From contig AP025179.1 of NCBI GenBank assembly GCA_021654635.1, forward strand, positions 5,518,001-5,582,000: 64,000 bases of DNA, in the 5' to 3' direction. The DNA comes from Mycobacterium kiyosense. GTDB taxonomy: Bacteria; Actinomycetota; Actinomycetes; Mycobacteriales; Mycobacteriaceae. Positions 51,880 to 62,936 of this stretch are shown one piece after another. Position 1 is the stretch's first letter; each line of letters starts with the position of its first letter. Both the position numbers and the translations under genes were made by a program. The notes beneath the pieces were generated by a model that searched no databases, was not told the origin of the DNA, and saw only the letters and a list, made by a program, of their open reading frames with translations.

Positions 51880-52944
51880 GTGGTACGCGTCGCCTCGGTA
51901 CCTGCCTCCCACGTCTATGTACGGCACCTGGCCGATCTAGACGTGGATTGTGTTGTCCGCCTTGATGATCCGATTCCTCCGGACGGGCGCACAGTGCCTG
52001 GCGGCTGGTGGCCGCCGCTGATGCTGGAGCCGGGCTGGGTTGACGACAACCATCAGAGCTTCGACGTCTTCCACGTCCATTTCGGCTTCGATGCCCTGGG
52101 CCCCGAGGTGCTGGCCGAGGTCGTCCAGGAGCTCAAGATGCACGACAAGCCGCTGGTGTACACGGTGCACGACCTGCGCAATCCGCATCACCTGGATCCG
52201 GCGGCCCACAGCGAGCAGCAGCAAGTGCTGGTGGCCGCGGCCGACGAACTGATCACCCTCACCCCTGGTGCAGCACAGCAGATTTGGCTTCGCTGGCAGC
52301 GACACGCACAGGTGTTGCCGCATCCCCACGTGCTCGACCGCGACCTGATCGAGCGACGCCGGTCCCGCGACAGCACTTTCGTGGTGGGCCTGCACGCCAA
52401 GAGCTTGCGCGCCAACATGGATCCGTTGCCCGTGGTGGACGCGCTGGCCGGGATCGTCGCCGAGTTACCGCGCGCGACGCTGCGGGTCGACGTCCACGAC
52501 GAGATCTTCGATCCGGACAACCACTGGTTTGCCCCCGACGTAGGCGCCGCCCTGCTGCGGTACCGCCGTCACCGGCAGGTGCGGGTCGAGGTGCATCCAT
52601 ACTTCACCGACGACGAACTCTGGGCGTACCTCGCGTCGCTGACGGTATCGGTGCTGCCCTACCGTTTCGGCACCCACTCGGGCTGGCTGGAGGCCTGCTT
52701 CGATCTGGGCACCGCCGTCATTGCGCCCACCTGCGGCTTCTACCACGAGCAACGGCCATGCGGCGTCTTCGACTTGCACGACGCCGGCTTCGACGAAGCG
52801 TCGCTACGGCACGCGGTGCAGGAGGCCTACGCGCGCTGGGCGGCCGGCGAACCGGCCCCACGCGCACGGTGGGCAGCCCGGATGGCCGAACGCCGAGAGC
52901 TGGCCGACGCCCACCGAGACATCTATCGAAGCGTGCTGGCATGA
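51880..52944 (+). CDS. Glycosyltransferase (GT-B fold, GT4-like)
   Basis: The 354-residue protein begins VVRVASVPASHVYVRHL and has a GT-B layout. The N-terminal domain includes FDVFHVHFGFD and VYTVHDLRNPHH, and the C-terminal domain holds the donor-site region LPYRFGTHSGWLEACFDLGTAVIAPTCGFYHE. The last part replaces the usual E-x7-E motif of GT4 by WLEACFDLG. It probably transfers a nucleotide-sugar-derived residue to a polar acceptor in the cytosol. The start GTG 51880 is set by GGGAAGGAA. It overlaps the next glycosyltransferase by 4 bp. Confidence 0.8.
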   Translation: MVRVASVPASHVYVRHLADLDVDCVVRLDDPIPPDGRTVPGGWWPPLMLEPGWVDDNHQSFDVFHVHFGFDALGPEVLAEVVQELKMHDKPLVYTVHDLRNPHHLDPAAHSEQQQVLVAAADELITLTPGAAQQIWLRWQRHAQVLPHPHVLDRDLIERRRSRDSTFVVGLHAKSLRANMDPLPVVDALAGIVAELPRATLRVDVHDEIFDPDNHWFAPDVGAALLRYRRHRQVRVEVHPYFTDDELWAYLASLTVSVLPYRFGTHSGWLEACFDLGTAVIAPTCGFYHEQRPCGVFDLHDAGFDEASLRHAVQEAYARWAAGEPAPRARWAARMAERRELADAHRDIYRSVLA

Positions 52945-54188
52945 CGACTGCCGTGCCGGGATTGCGCGTCGCCCTGATCGCCTCGAACCGCTACCCCATC
53001 CGCCAACCCTTCGCCGGCGGCCTCGAGGCGCATGTCTGCCAGCTGGCGCGCGGGCTGGCCGAGGCCGGGTGCCAGGTGACCTTGTTCGCCGCGGCGGGTT
53101 CGGACCCCGCGCTGGGATGCGCCACCCTCGAAGTGCGGCCGTTGGGGCTGTCCGAGGCCGCCCGCCACGACGTGTCCATGCCCCCGGCCGCGTTCATGGC
53201 CGACCACCACGCCTACCTGTCGCTGATGCTTGGGCTCGCGGGTTCGGCCGGCGCCGATTTCGACATCATCCACAATCACAGCCTGCATTACCTGCCGGTC
53301 GCGATGGCGCCGACGCTGCGGACTCCGATGCTCACCACCGTCCACACGCCGCCCACGCCCTGGCTGGAATCGGCGATCGACGCCGCAGTCAGCACCGGCA
53401 CCCGATTCGCCGCCGTATCCGGTCATACGGCCGCCGCGTGGAAGGACGTGGCCGGGCAGATCACGGTGGTACCCAACGGCGTCGACAGCCGGCAATGGCC
53501 GTTGGGGCCGGGTGGGAAGTCGCTGGTGTGGTTCGGCAGGATCACCGCGGAAAAGGCACCCCATCTGGCGATCGACGCGGCGCGACGTGCGGGCCTGCCA
53601 CTGGTGTTGGCCGGTCCGGTCTGCGACGACGGATACTTTGCCCGGCACGTGCGGCCGCGGCTGCTGGGCGACATCGGGTATGCAGGTCACGTCGACCATG
53701 ACCGGCTGGCCGACTTGGTCGGCAACTCCGCCGCGGCGCTGGTGACTCCGGCCTGGGATGAACCCTACGGTCTGGTCGTCGCCGAGGCGATGATGTGTGG
53801 CACGCCGGTGGTGGCGTTCGACCGTGGCGGTGTCCCGGAGGTAGTGGACGACCGCTCGGGCCGGATCGTGGCCGCCGGCGACGTCGACGCAATGGCCGCG
53901 GCCGCACGCGAGGTAATCCTGTTGCCCCGAGAGCAGGTGCGTGCTCACGCCATTGCGCACTGCTCGGCGACGGCGATGGTGGCTACCTACTTGGACATGT
54001 ACCGGCAGATGATCGACGACACGACGGGTATGCCAGATGATCGGTTACTACATTCACCACGAGGGTTTCGGGCATCTGGCGCGGGCGGTCAGTGTCTGCG
54101 CGGCGATGCGTCGCCCGGTGACGGCCTTGACGTCCCTGGATATCCTGGAGCCGCATCCGTTTTCGGCGATCGTGAAGCTACCGCGTGA
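52941..54188 (+). CDS. Glycosyltransferase family 4 protein
   Basis: The 415-residue GT4 enzyme has the N-terminal GGLEAHVCQLARGLAEAG acceptor loop, IIHNHS, VVPNGVDSRQWP, and the C-terminal E-x7-E donor motif WDEPYGLVVAEAMMCGTPVVAFDRGGVPEVV. It is a retaining GDP- or UDP-sugar transferase type. Its last 50 or so codons overlap the next gene by 152 bp and carry no family-like residues, so the native stop may lie near 54040 and a base may be missing just upstream. Confidence 0.88.
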   Translation: MTTAVPGLRVALIASNRYPIRQPFAGGLEAHVCQLARGLAEAGCQVTLFAAAGSDPALGCATLEVRPLGLSEAARHDVSMPPAAFMADHHAYLSLMLGLAGSAGADFDIIHNHSLHYLPVAMAPTLRTPMLTTVHTPPTPWLESAIDAAVSTGTRFAAVSGHTAAAWKDVAGQITVVPNGVDSRQWPLGPGGKSLVWFGRITAEKAPHLAIDAARRAGLPLVLAGPVCDDGYFARHVRPRLLGDIGYAGHVDHDRLADLVGNSAAALVTPAWDEPYGLVVAEAMMCGTPVVAFDRGGVPEVVDDRSGRIVAAGDVDAMAAAAREVILLPREQVRAHAIAHCSATAMVATYLDMYRQMIDDTTGMPDDRLLHSPRGFRASGAGGQCLRGDASPGDGLDVPGYPGAASVFGDREATA

Positions 54189-55038
54189 TGACCAAGACCC
54201 GGCATCCGAACCAACGGCGCACGGTGCCCTGCACTGGGCCCCGCACCACGACCCAGGATTCCGCGCCCGGATGAGCGCGATCGCCGACTGGGTGGCGCGG
54301 GCGCAGCCCGAGGCCGTCGTCGTCGACGTCTCGGTCGAGGTAGCGACATTTGTTCGGCTGCTTGGTATTCCGGTCATTGTGATGGCACTGCCGGGCAACC
54401 GGGTGGACGGGCCGCACCAATTGGTACATCGCCTCGCCGATCACATCGTGGCCGCGTGGCCACGCCAGCTGTGTACACCGCCATGGCTCCAGCAGTACTC
54501 GAACAAGACGAGCTACGTCGGGGGCATAAGCCGTTTCGAGGGGCGAAGCCGCGGCCCCGGGGCCAGGCCGGCGTCGCCGCATACATTGCGTGTCCTCGTA
54601 CTGGGCGGCGCCGGCAACGAATTCGGCGCTGCCCCGGAGCAGTCACCCGAGCCTGCCGCCACTTGGACCAGACTCGGCGGCGACAGCGGCACGTGGCAGG
54701 CCGACCCGTGGCCGGCCATCTGTGCCGCAGATGTGGTCGTCACCCACGCCGGCCAAGGATGCATCGCCGACGTCGCGGCTGCGCAACGACCGGCCGTAGT
54801 CATCCCGCAATCCCGGCCCTTTGACGAACAGCTTTCCACAGCAACGGTTCTGCGGCGCCATCAGCTGGCCGCGGTGGCGCGCCGGTGGCCCGAATCGCGG
54901 GCCTGGCCGGCACTTCTCGACCACGCGTGCGCGGCCGACACGCAACGCTGGACGCGCTGGCGGGTGGACGGCGCCGCCGGCCGCGCGGCCGCCACCATCG
55001 AAGCCACCGCGCAGCGGTGCCGGCGAGGTGCAGCGTGA
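54037..55038 (+). CDS. Glycosyltransferase (GT28/MurG-like)
   Basis: The 333-residue protein starts MIGYYIHHEGFGHLARAVSVCAAM, an HxGxGH-like loop typical of GT28 enzymes. It has the C-terminal donor-site stretch VVTHAGQGCIADVAAAQRPAVVIPQSRPFDEQ. This family transfers sugars from UDP donors, as in MurG and monogalactosyldiacylglycerol synthases. It overlaps the GT2 gene by 4 bp. The acceptor is unknown. Confidence 0.85.
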   Translation: MIGYYIHHEGFGHLARAVSVCAAMRRPVTALTSLDILEPHPFSAIVKLPRDDQDPASEPTAHGALHWAPHHDPGFRARMSAIADWVARAQPEAVVVDVSVEVATFVRLLGIPVIVMALPGNRVDGPHQLVHRLADHIVAAWPRQLCTPPWLQQYSNKTSYVGGISRFEGRSRGPGARPASPHTLRVLVLGGAGNEFGAAPEQSPEPAATWTRLGGDSGTWQADPWPAICAADVVVTHAGQGCIADVAAAQRPAVVIPQSRPFDEQLSTATVLRRHQLAAVARRWPESRAWPALLDHACAADTQRWTRWRVDGAAGRAAATIEATAQRCRRGAA

Positions 55039-55880
55039 AAACTGCTGTCATCACCACCGTGCACGGCCGGGCCGGGCATCTTCGTCGTCAACTCGAAGGC
55101 TTGCAACACAGCGTGCGGCGACCGGACCTTCACGTGATCGTCGCGCTCGGCGATCCCGGCGTTGCCGATGCCGTGTCCGGCGCGGGGGCGGCCGTGGTCG
55201 ACTGCCCGGCGCAGCACCCGTTGCCCATCGCGCGCGGGCGCAATCTGGGCGCCGACACCGCGATCCGCGAAAACGCTGAGCTGCTGGTCTTTTTGGATGT
55301 CGATTGCATTCCCGCAGCCGCCCTAATCGACCGCTACCACGCCGTCGCCAGCGGGCCCGACCACGCCGACGCCCTGCTGTGCGGACCGGTGACATACCTG
55401 CCCCCGACCGGGCCGGGCGGGTATTCACTGTCGGAGATCCGGGCGCATCCCGAGCCTCACCCGGCCCGGCCATCGCCAGCGGACGACGAGGTGTTCGACA
55501 CCACGGACTATGCCCTGTTCTGGTCGCTGTCGTTCGCCGTGCGGACCAGCACCTGGCAGCGAATCGGCGGATTCTGCGAGCTTTACTGCGGTTACGGTGG
55601 TGAAGACACCGACTTCGCGCAGTGCGCCGCAGCGCGCGGCGTGCCGATGCGCTGGGTCGGCGGGGCGCACGCATTCCACCAACACCATCGGGTCACCAAC
55701 CCGCCCGTGGACCATCTCGACGACATCGTGCGCAACGCCGCCGTGTTCCACCGGCGCTGGGGATGGTGGCCGATGGAAGGGTGGCTGTCGTCGTTCGAAT
55801 CCGACGGCCTCATCCGCCGGCGAGCCGACGGCCGACCGGTGAGCGCGGTCACCGCAGAACGTTCCCCGCCCCTCGAATAG
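55035..55880 (+). CDS. Glycosyltransferase family 2 protein
   Basis: The 281-residue protein has a GT-A fold with the metal-binding FLDVDC (D88, D90) and the acceptor-side GYGGEDTDF, as in galactosyltransferase-like GT2 proteins. No membrane segment is present. The GTG start overlaps the GT28-like gene by 4 bp, making a coupled set of four transferases with three different folds or families, suited to building one oligosaccharide. Confidence 0.88.
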   Translation: MKTAVITTVHGRAGHLRRQLEGLQHSVRRPDLHVIVALGDPGVADAVSGAGAAVVDCPAQHPLPIARGRNLGADTAIRENAELLVFLDVDCIPAAALIDRYHAVASGPDHADALLCGPVTYLPPTGPGGYSLSEIRAHPEPHPARPSPADDEVFDTTDYALFWSLSFAVRTSTWQRIGGFCELYCGYGGEDTDFAQCAAARGVPMRWVGGAHAFHQHHRVTNPPVDHLDDIVRNAAVFHRRWGWWPMEGWLSSFESDGLIRRRADGRPVSAVTAERSPPLE

Positions 55881-55938
55881 CGCAATTACGTTGCCCAACA
55901 ACATCTTTGGTCCAAACAAAAATCCCGTCGAATATATC

Positions 55939-55943
55939 AGGAG
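55939..55943 (+). promoter_or_regulatory. Ribosome binding site AGGAG deciding the catalase start
   Basis: AGGAG ends 5 nt before ATG 55949. The TTG at 55944, which is in frame with the catalase body, would touch the site directly and is unlikely to be the start. Confidence 0.6.
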
Positions 55944-55948
55944 TTGAC

Positions 55949-58082
55949 ATGCCCCCGCCCGCAAGCCCTCGCAATCCACCCCCGCCGCACCAGCCCGACC
56001 GGGGCCACCACCAACGGCGACAGTCCCGAGCACGACCCGCGCGCTCAGCAGGGTTCATACCTCACCACGGCCCAGGGGGTGCGACTGCCCGACACCGACC
56101 GCTCCCTCAAGGCCGGCAGCCGTGGTCCGAGTCTGCTGGAAGACTTCCATCTGCGGGAGAAGATCACCCACTTCGACCATGAGCGCATTCCCGAGCGGGT
56201 CGTGCACGCCCGGGGCGCGGCGGCGCACGGCGTGTTCGAGGCCTACGGCAACGCGTCGGACTACACCCGGGCTGAGTTCCTGGCCCGCAAAGGCAAGAAG
56301 ACGGACGTGTTCTGCCGGTTCTCCACCGTGCTGGGTTCCCGCGGATCGGCCGACACGGTACGTGACACCCGCGGCTTCGCGGTCAAGTTCTACACCGACG
56401 AGGGCAATTTCGACCTGGTGGGCAACAACATTCCGGTGTTCTTCATCCAGGACGGCATCAAGTTTCCCGACATCATCCACGCCGGCAAACCCCACCCGGA
56501 CCGTGAGATCCCCCAGGCCCAGTCAGCCCACGACACGTTCTGGGACTTCGTGTCGCTGCACACCGAGGCGACTCACCACGTGTTCTGGAATATGAGCGAC
56601 CGTGGCATCCCGCGCTCCTACCGGACCATGGAGGGGTTCGGCGTGCACACCTTCCGGCTGGTGAATCGCCGCGGCAAGACCAGTCTGGTCAAGTTCCACT
56701 GGAAGCCGGTGGCGGGTGTGCACTCCCTGGTCTGGGAAGAGGCGCAGATTGCCGCCGGGTGCGATCCCGACTTCCATCGACGCGACATGGCCGACGCCAT
56801 CGACGCGGGCGCGTTCTTCGAATACGAGCTCGGAATCCAGGTCATGCCTGACGACGGCACCGACACCTACGACGGCATCGACTTGCTCGATCCGACGAAA
56901 CTCGTTCCCGAAGAACTGGTTCCGGTCACGTTGATCGGCAAGCTCACGCTCAACCGCAACCCCACCAACTACTTCGCCGAGACCGAGCAGGTCGCGTTCC
57001 ACACCGGCAACTTCGTGCCAGGCATCGAGCCCACCAACGACCCGCTGATGCAGGCCCGGCTATTCTCCTACCTGGACACCCAGCTGACCCGGCTCGGCGG
57101 ACCAAATTTCACTCAGCTACCGATCAACCGCCCGCACTGCCCGGTCAACGACATGCTGCGCGACGGAATGCACCAGACCGCCATTCATCAGGGCCTGGCC
57201 CCCTACCGTCCCAACAGCATCGACGACGGCGAGCCGGAGGTGGCCGACGCCGGCGACGGCGGCTACGTGCCGACTCCGCGCAAAATCGAGGGAACCGCGG
57301 TGCGCGCGAATCCGGTGTCGTTCGAAGACCATTTCAGCCAGGCGGCGATGTTCTATCGCAGCCTGAGCCGCGTCGAGCAACTGCACGTGATCGAGGCGTT
57401 CACCTTCGAGCTGGGCAAATGCTACGAGCAGGCGATCAAGGAACGTCAGCTGGAGGTGCTTGCCAACGTGGACACCGACCTGTGTGAGCAGGTCGCCGCC
57501 GGCCTGGGGTTGCCAGCGCCGAAAGGCAAGCCGCCGAAAGAGGTTTCGAAGTCTCCGGCATTATCCCAGGTGTATGCCGAGCCCGGTCCGGTGGCGGGCC
57601 GCAAGGTGGGCATCATCGCCGACGCGGGCTCGGATCTCGCGGGCGTGGGGAATCTGATCAAGGCGGTGACCGCCGCGGGCGCGGTTCCGCTGCTCACCGC
57701 GCCGGTGGGCGGAAAACTGAAGTCGGGCCGGCGGATCGAGGTCGTGGAGCGCACCCTGTTGACCGCACGCTCGATCGAGTTCGACGCAGTGGTGGTGGCT
57801 GCGGGCACCACCCCCAGCGGAGACATCAAGCTGGTGACGTTGCTGCAGGAGGCTTTTCGGCACTGCAAGCCGGTGGCTGCATGGGGAGACGGTGTTGCCG
57901 TCCTGGAATCGGCCGGCATCTCGCCTGACGATCCGGGGGTGCTGATTGCCGACGACATCGACAAGAAAGCCAGCGCAGCACTGCTGGCCGCGCTGGGCAT
58001 GCACCGGGTATGGGACCGCGCAGCGGCCGTCATGGCTTCGGCGGTGCCTCCGTCGAAGAAGTCGCCGGCGAAGAAGAAGTAA
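55949..58082 (+). CDS. katE: Large-subunit monofunctional catalase (HPII type), N-terminus frameshifted
   Basis: This clade II heme catalase of about 710 residues decomposes hydrogen peroxide. It shows [12 protein letters not shown] with the catalytic His, the [16 protein letters not shown] stretch, the Asn in VGNNIPVFF, and the proximal heme Tyr in [11 protein letters not shown]-terminal flavodoxin-like domain ([14 protein letters not shown]...) typical of large catalases is present. The body of the frame is open only from a TTG at 55944, but the ribosome site supports ATG 55949 in another frame. One surplus C in a C5 run (55952-55956 or 55979-55983) would reconcile them. The disordered Pro-rich N-terminus fits this family. 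Confidence 0.93.
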
Positions 58083-58088
58083 TCGGGA

Positions 58089-58481
58089 TCAATTCTGAGC
58101 CCGGGCCTGGGTGCACCACAGCGCCCAGACCACCAGCAGCGGCTGAAACAACAACCGGATGGCCCGGGACAGGTCGGAGTCGAGCCCGAACGCGTTTGTG
58201 TGCGTCACGAATTGGGAGATATTGCCGGGAAACACCAAGACGAAGAACACCGCCACCGCCCAGCCCACGAAGGTGCGCCGCCGGGTCAGCAGTAGCAGCG
58301 CCGCTCCGAGAAGGATTTCCACCACACCCGAGGCGACGACCACAAAGTCGGTGTCCAACGGCAGCCACCGGGGCACCTGCGCGTGAAAAGTGGTTCGGGC
58401 AAAGGTCAGATGCCCGATGCCCGCGAAGATCAGCACGCCCGCCAGAGAGATTCGGGCGATGTTTCGCGACAGGGCGGCCAT
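58089..58481 (-). CDS. DoxX-family membrane protein
   Basis: The 130-residue protein has four predicted membrane segments (about 9-25, 48-66, 72-90 and 105-123) and the DoxX-like opening ISLAGVLIFAGIGHLTF. DoxX-type proteins are small inner-membrane proteins linked to quinone or redox stress functions. The ATG at 58481 is preferred to an upstream GTG at 58511 that lacks family-like sequence. It converges with the catalase gene, 6 bp apart. Confidence 0.86.
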   Translation of the reverse strand: MAALSRNIARISLAGVLIFAGIGHLTFARTTFHAQVPRWLPLDTDFVVVASGVVEILLGAALLLLTRRRTFVGWAVAVFFVLVFPGNISQFVTHTNAFGLDSDLSRAIRLLFQPLLVVWALWCTQARAQN

Positions 58482-58507
58482 GGGGATATTGTCGCGGCGC
58501 GATGGGC

Positions 58508-59317
58508 TCAATTCTCGCGTTTGCGCGAGCGATTCACCTTGCCCGCCACCGTCCCCCCGTCCACCGGCAACACCGTCCCGGTGACGTACCGCGACCGGTC
58601 GGTGGCGAAATACAGGGCCGCCTCCGCGACGTCGTCGGGCGTGCCTTCCCGCTTCAGCGGGCGGTCGTCGCGCATCGTCTGGCGAATCGTCGCCTCGAAA
58701 CGCGCCAGCTCCGCGGGATCCGTCGCGTTGGCCGAGGTGGACAAGATCGCGGTCGCGATGTTGCCCGGGGCGATGGCGTTGACCCGAATCTCGTAGCGGG
58801 CCAAGTCAATCGCTGCCGACTTGGTGAATTGGATGACCGCGGCCTTGGATGCGCGGTAGGTCATCACGCCGCCGCCTGCCTGAATTCCGCCGATGGAGGT
58901 CACGTTGATGATGGAGCCACCGCCGTGATCGGCCATGTGCCGGGCGGCATCCCGGGTGCCGGCCATCACGCCGAGCACGTTGACCCCCATCACCCGGTGG
59001 AAGTCTTCGAAGTCCTCGTCGAGCAGGCGACGCAGCGGCCCGGATATTCCGGCGTTGTTCACCATGACATGCAGTCCGCCGAATCTTTCGACGGCCGCCG
59101 CGACCACGGCTGCCACCTGTTGCTGATCGGAGACGTCGGTCTGCTGGAACACCGCGGCCGGGCCGAGGGACTCCGCGAGCTCCTCGCCTCGGTCTCGCGC
59201 CACATCGGCGATGACGACCCGCGCACCCTCGGCGACGAAGCGCTCCACCATGCCCCGGCCGAGACCCGCAGCGCCTCCGGTGACGGCGGCAACTTTGTCC
59301 GTCAATTCGTTGACCAC
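58508..59317 (-). CDS. Short-chain dehydrogenase/reductase, target of the TTAAGTCAA operator
   Basis: The 269-residue classical SDR has TGGAAGLG (about 14-21), NNAGISG, the serine in NVTSIGG, YRASK and the C-terminal VTGTVLPVDGG. A perfect-armed copy of the palindrome found at 50013 lies 24 bp before its start, extended by CTCG/CGAG flanks. It probably belongs to the same regulon as the CYP105-like P450 and may oxidise the alcohol that P450 makes. Confidence 0.91.
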   Translation of the reverse strand: MVNELTDKVAAVTGGAAGLGRGMVERFVAEGARVVIADVARDRGEELAESLGPAAVFQQTDVSDQQQVAAVVAAAVERFGGLHVMVNNAGISGPLRRLLDEDFEDFHRVMGVNVLGVMAGTRDAARHMADHGGGSIINVTSIGGIQAGGGVMTYRASKAAVIQFTKSAAIDLARYEIRVNAIAPGNIATAILSTSANATDPAELARFEATIRQTMRDDRPLKREGTPDDVAEAALYFATDRSRYVTGTVLPVDGGTVAGKVNRSRKREN

Positions 59318-59340
59318 CCGTCGAGTAAATCGGCGCAGCC

Positions 59341-59370
59341 CTCGTTAAGTCAAGCAGTTGATTTAACGAG
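59341..59370. promoter_or_regulatory. Extended operator CTCGTTAAGTCAA-N4-TTGATTTAACGAG
   Basis: This 13-bp-armed dyad has a single internal mismatched pair and includes the arms of the 50013 operator. It lies between the divergent SDR (58508) and NAD(P)-binding (59485) genes and could control both. Confidence 0.8.
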
Positions 59371-59484
59371 GGTGTATCGGGAGAACAGCCAAACCGTGGA
59401 CTGGTGTCTGCGAGCAGCGTTTGCCAAGCTCGTAAACAGTCGCATCGACGACTGGGTAAGTCGCAAACTGCGGAAGGCAACACG

Positions 59485-60252
59485 ATGAAGATCTTGGTCG
59501 TCGGCGGCACGGGACTGATCGGGTCGCAGGTCGTCGCCAACCTCGCCGAGCTCGGTCACGAAGCCGTTTCGGCGTCACCGAGTTCCGGTGTCGACACGGT
59601 GACCGGCGAAGGCGTCGAGCAAGCGGTGACCGGCGCGGACGTCGTCGTCGACGTGTCCAACTCGCCGTCATTCGCCGACGACGACGTGCTGAGATTCTTC
59701 ACCACCTCGACCCGGAACCTGCTACAGGCAGAACAGGCCGCCGGAGTGCACAACCACGTCGCGCTCTCGATCGTGGGAACCGATCGCGTCCCGGAGAGCG
59801 GATACCTGCGCGCCAAGGCCGCCCAGGAGAAAATCATCATCGAGTCCGGAGCCCCATATTCGATCGTGCGGGCCACCCAGTTCTTCGAGTTCGTCACCGG
59901 AATCGCCGACTCGGCGACCGAAGGCGGGGTCGTGCGTCTGTCTCACAAGGCGGCGATCCAACCCATCGCGGCCGCCGACGTTGCCACCGCGGTCACCCGC
60001 GCGGCGCTCGACGAGCCACTCAACGCGATCATCAACGTGGCCGGGCCGGAAAAGTACAGCATGGACGACTTCGTGCGCATCGGCCTAGCCGCACATCATG
60101 ATTCGCGCGAAGTCGTAAACGATCCCGCGGCTCGCTATTTCGGCGGCCTCCTAGACGACCACAGCATCGTGCCACTCGAGGACGAAGACGTGACGATCTT
60201 TCCGACGTCCTTCGGCGACTGGGCCGCTGACCACCTGCCCAACGCCACCTAG
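59485..60252 (+). CDS. NAD(P)-binding atypical SDR (NmrA-like)
   Basis: The 255-residue protein starts MKILVVGGTGLIGSQVV, the GGxGxxG cofactor motif of extended/atypical SDRs, and lacks the YxxxK catalytic pair. It resembles NmrA-like and quinone-reductase-type (QorB) sensors or reductases (YSIVRATQFFEF). It is divergent from the SDR across the 59341 operator. The ATG follows GCGGAAGGCAAC. Confidence 0.88.
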   Translation: MKILVVGGTGLIGSQVVANLAELGHEAVSASPSSGVDTVTGEGVEQAVTGADVVVDVSNSPSFADDDVLRFFTTSTRNLLQAEQAAGVHNHVALSIVGTDRVPESGYLRAKAAQEKIIIESGAPYSIVRATQFFEFVTGIADSATEGGVVRLSHKAAIQPIAAADVATAVTRAALDEPLNAIINVAGPEKYSMDDFVRIGLAAHHDSREVVNDPAARYFGGLLDDHSIVPLEDEDVTIFPTSFGDWAADHLPNAT

Positions 60253-60265
60253 TCGTCTGCCGGGG

Positions 60266-62816
<2,551 letters not shown>

Positions 62817-62936
62817 GCTACGGCTTCGGAGGGTTGCGACGGCGACGTCCTCCCGTTCATCGGGAAAACACGCCGCCGGGTCAGCTGCGACACGGTTGGA
62901 TGTGACCCAGCGGAAATGGAAGTGGAGGTGCGCCGG

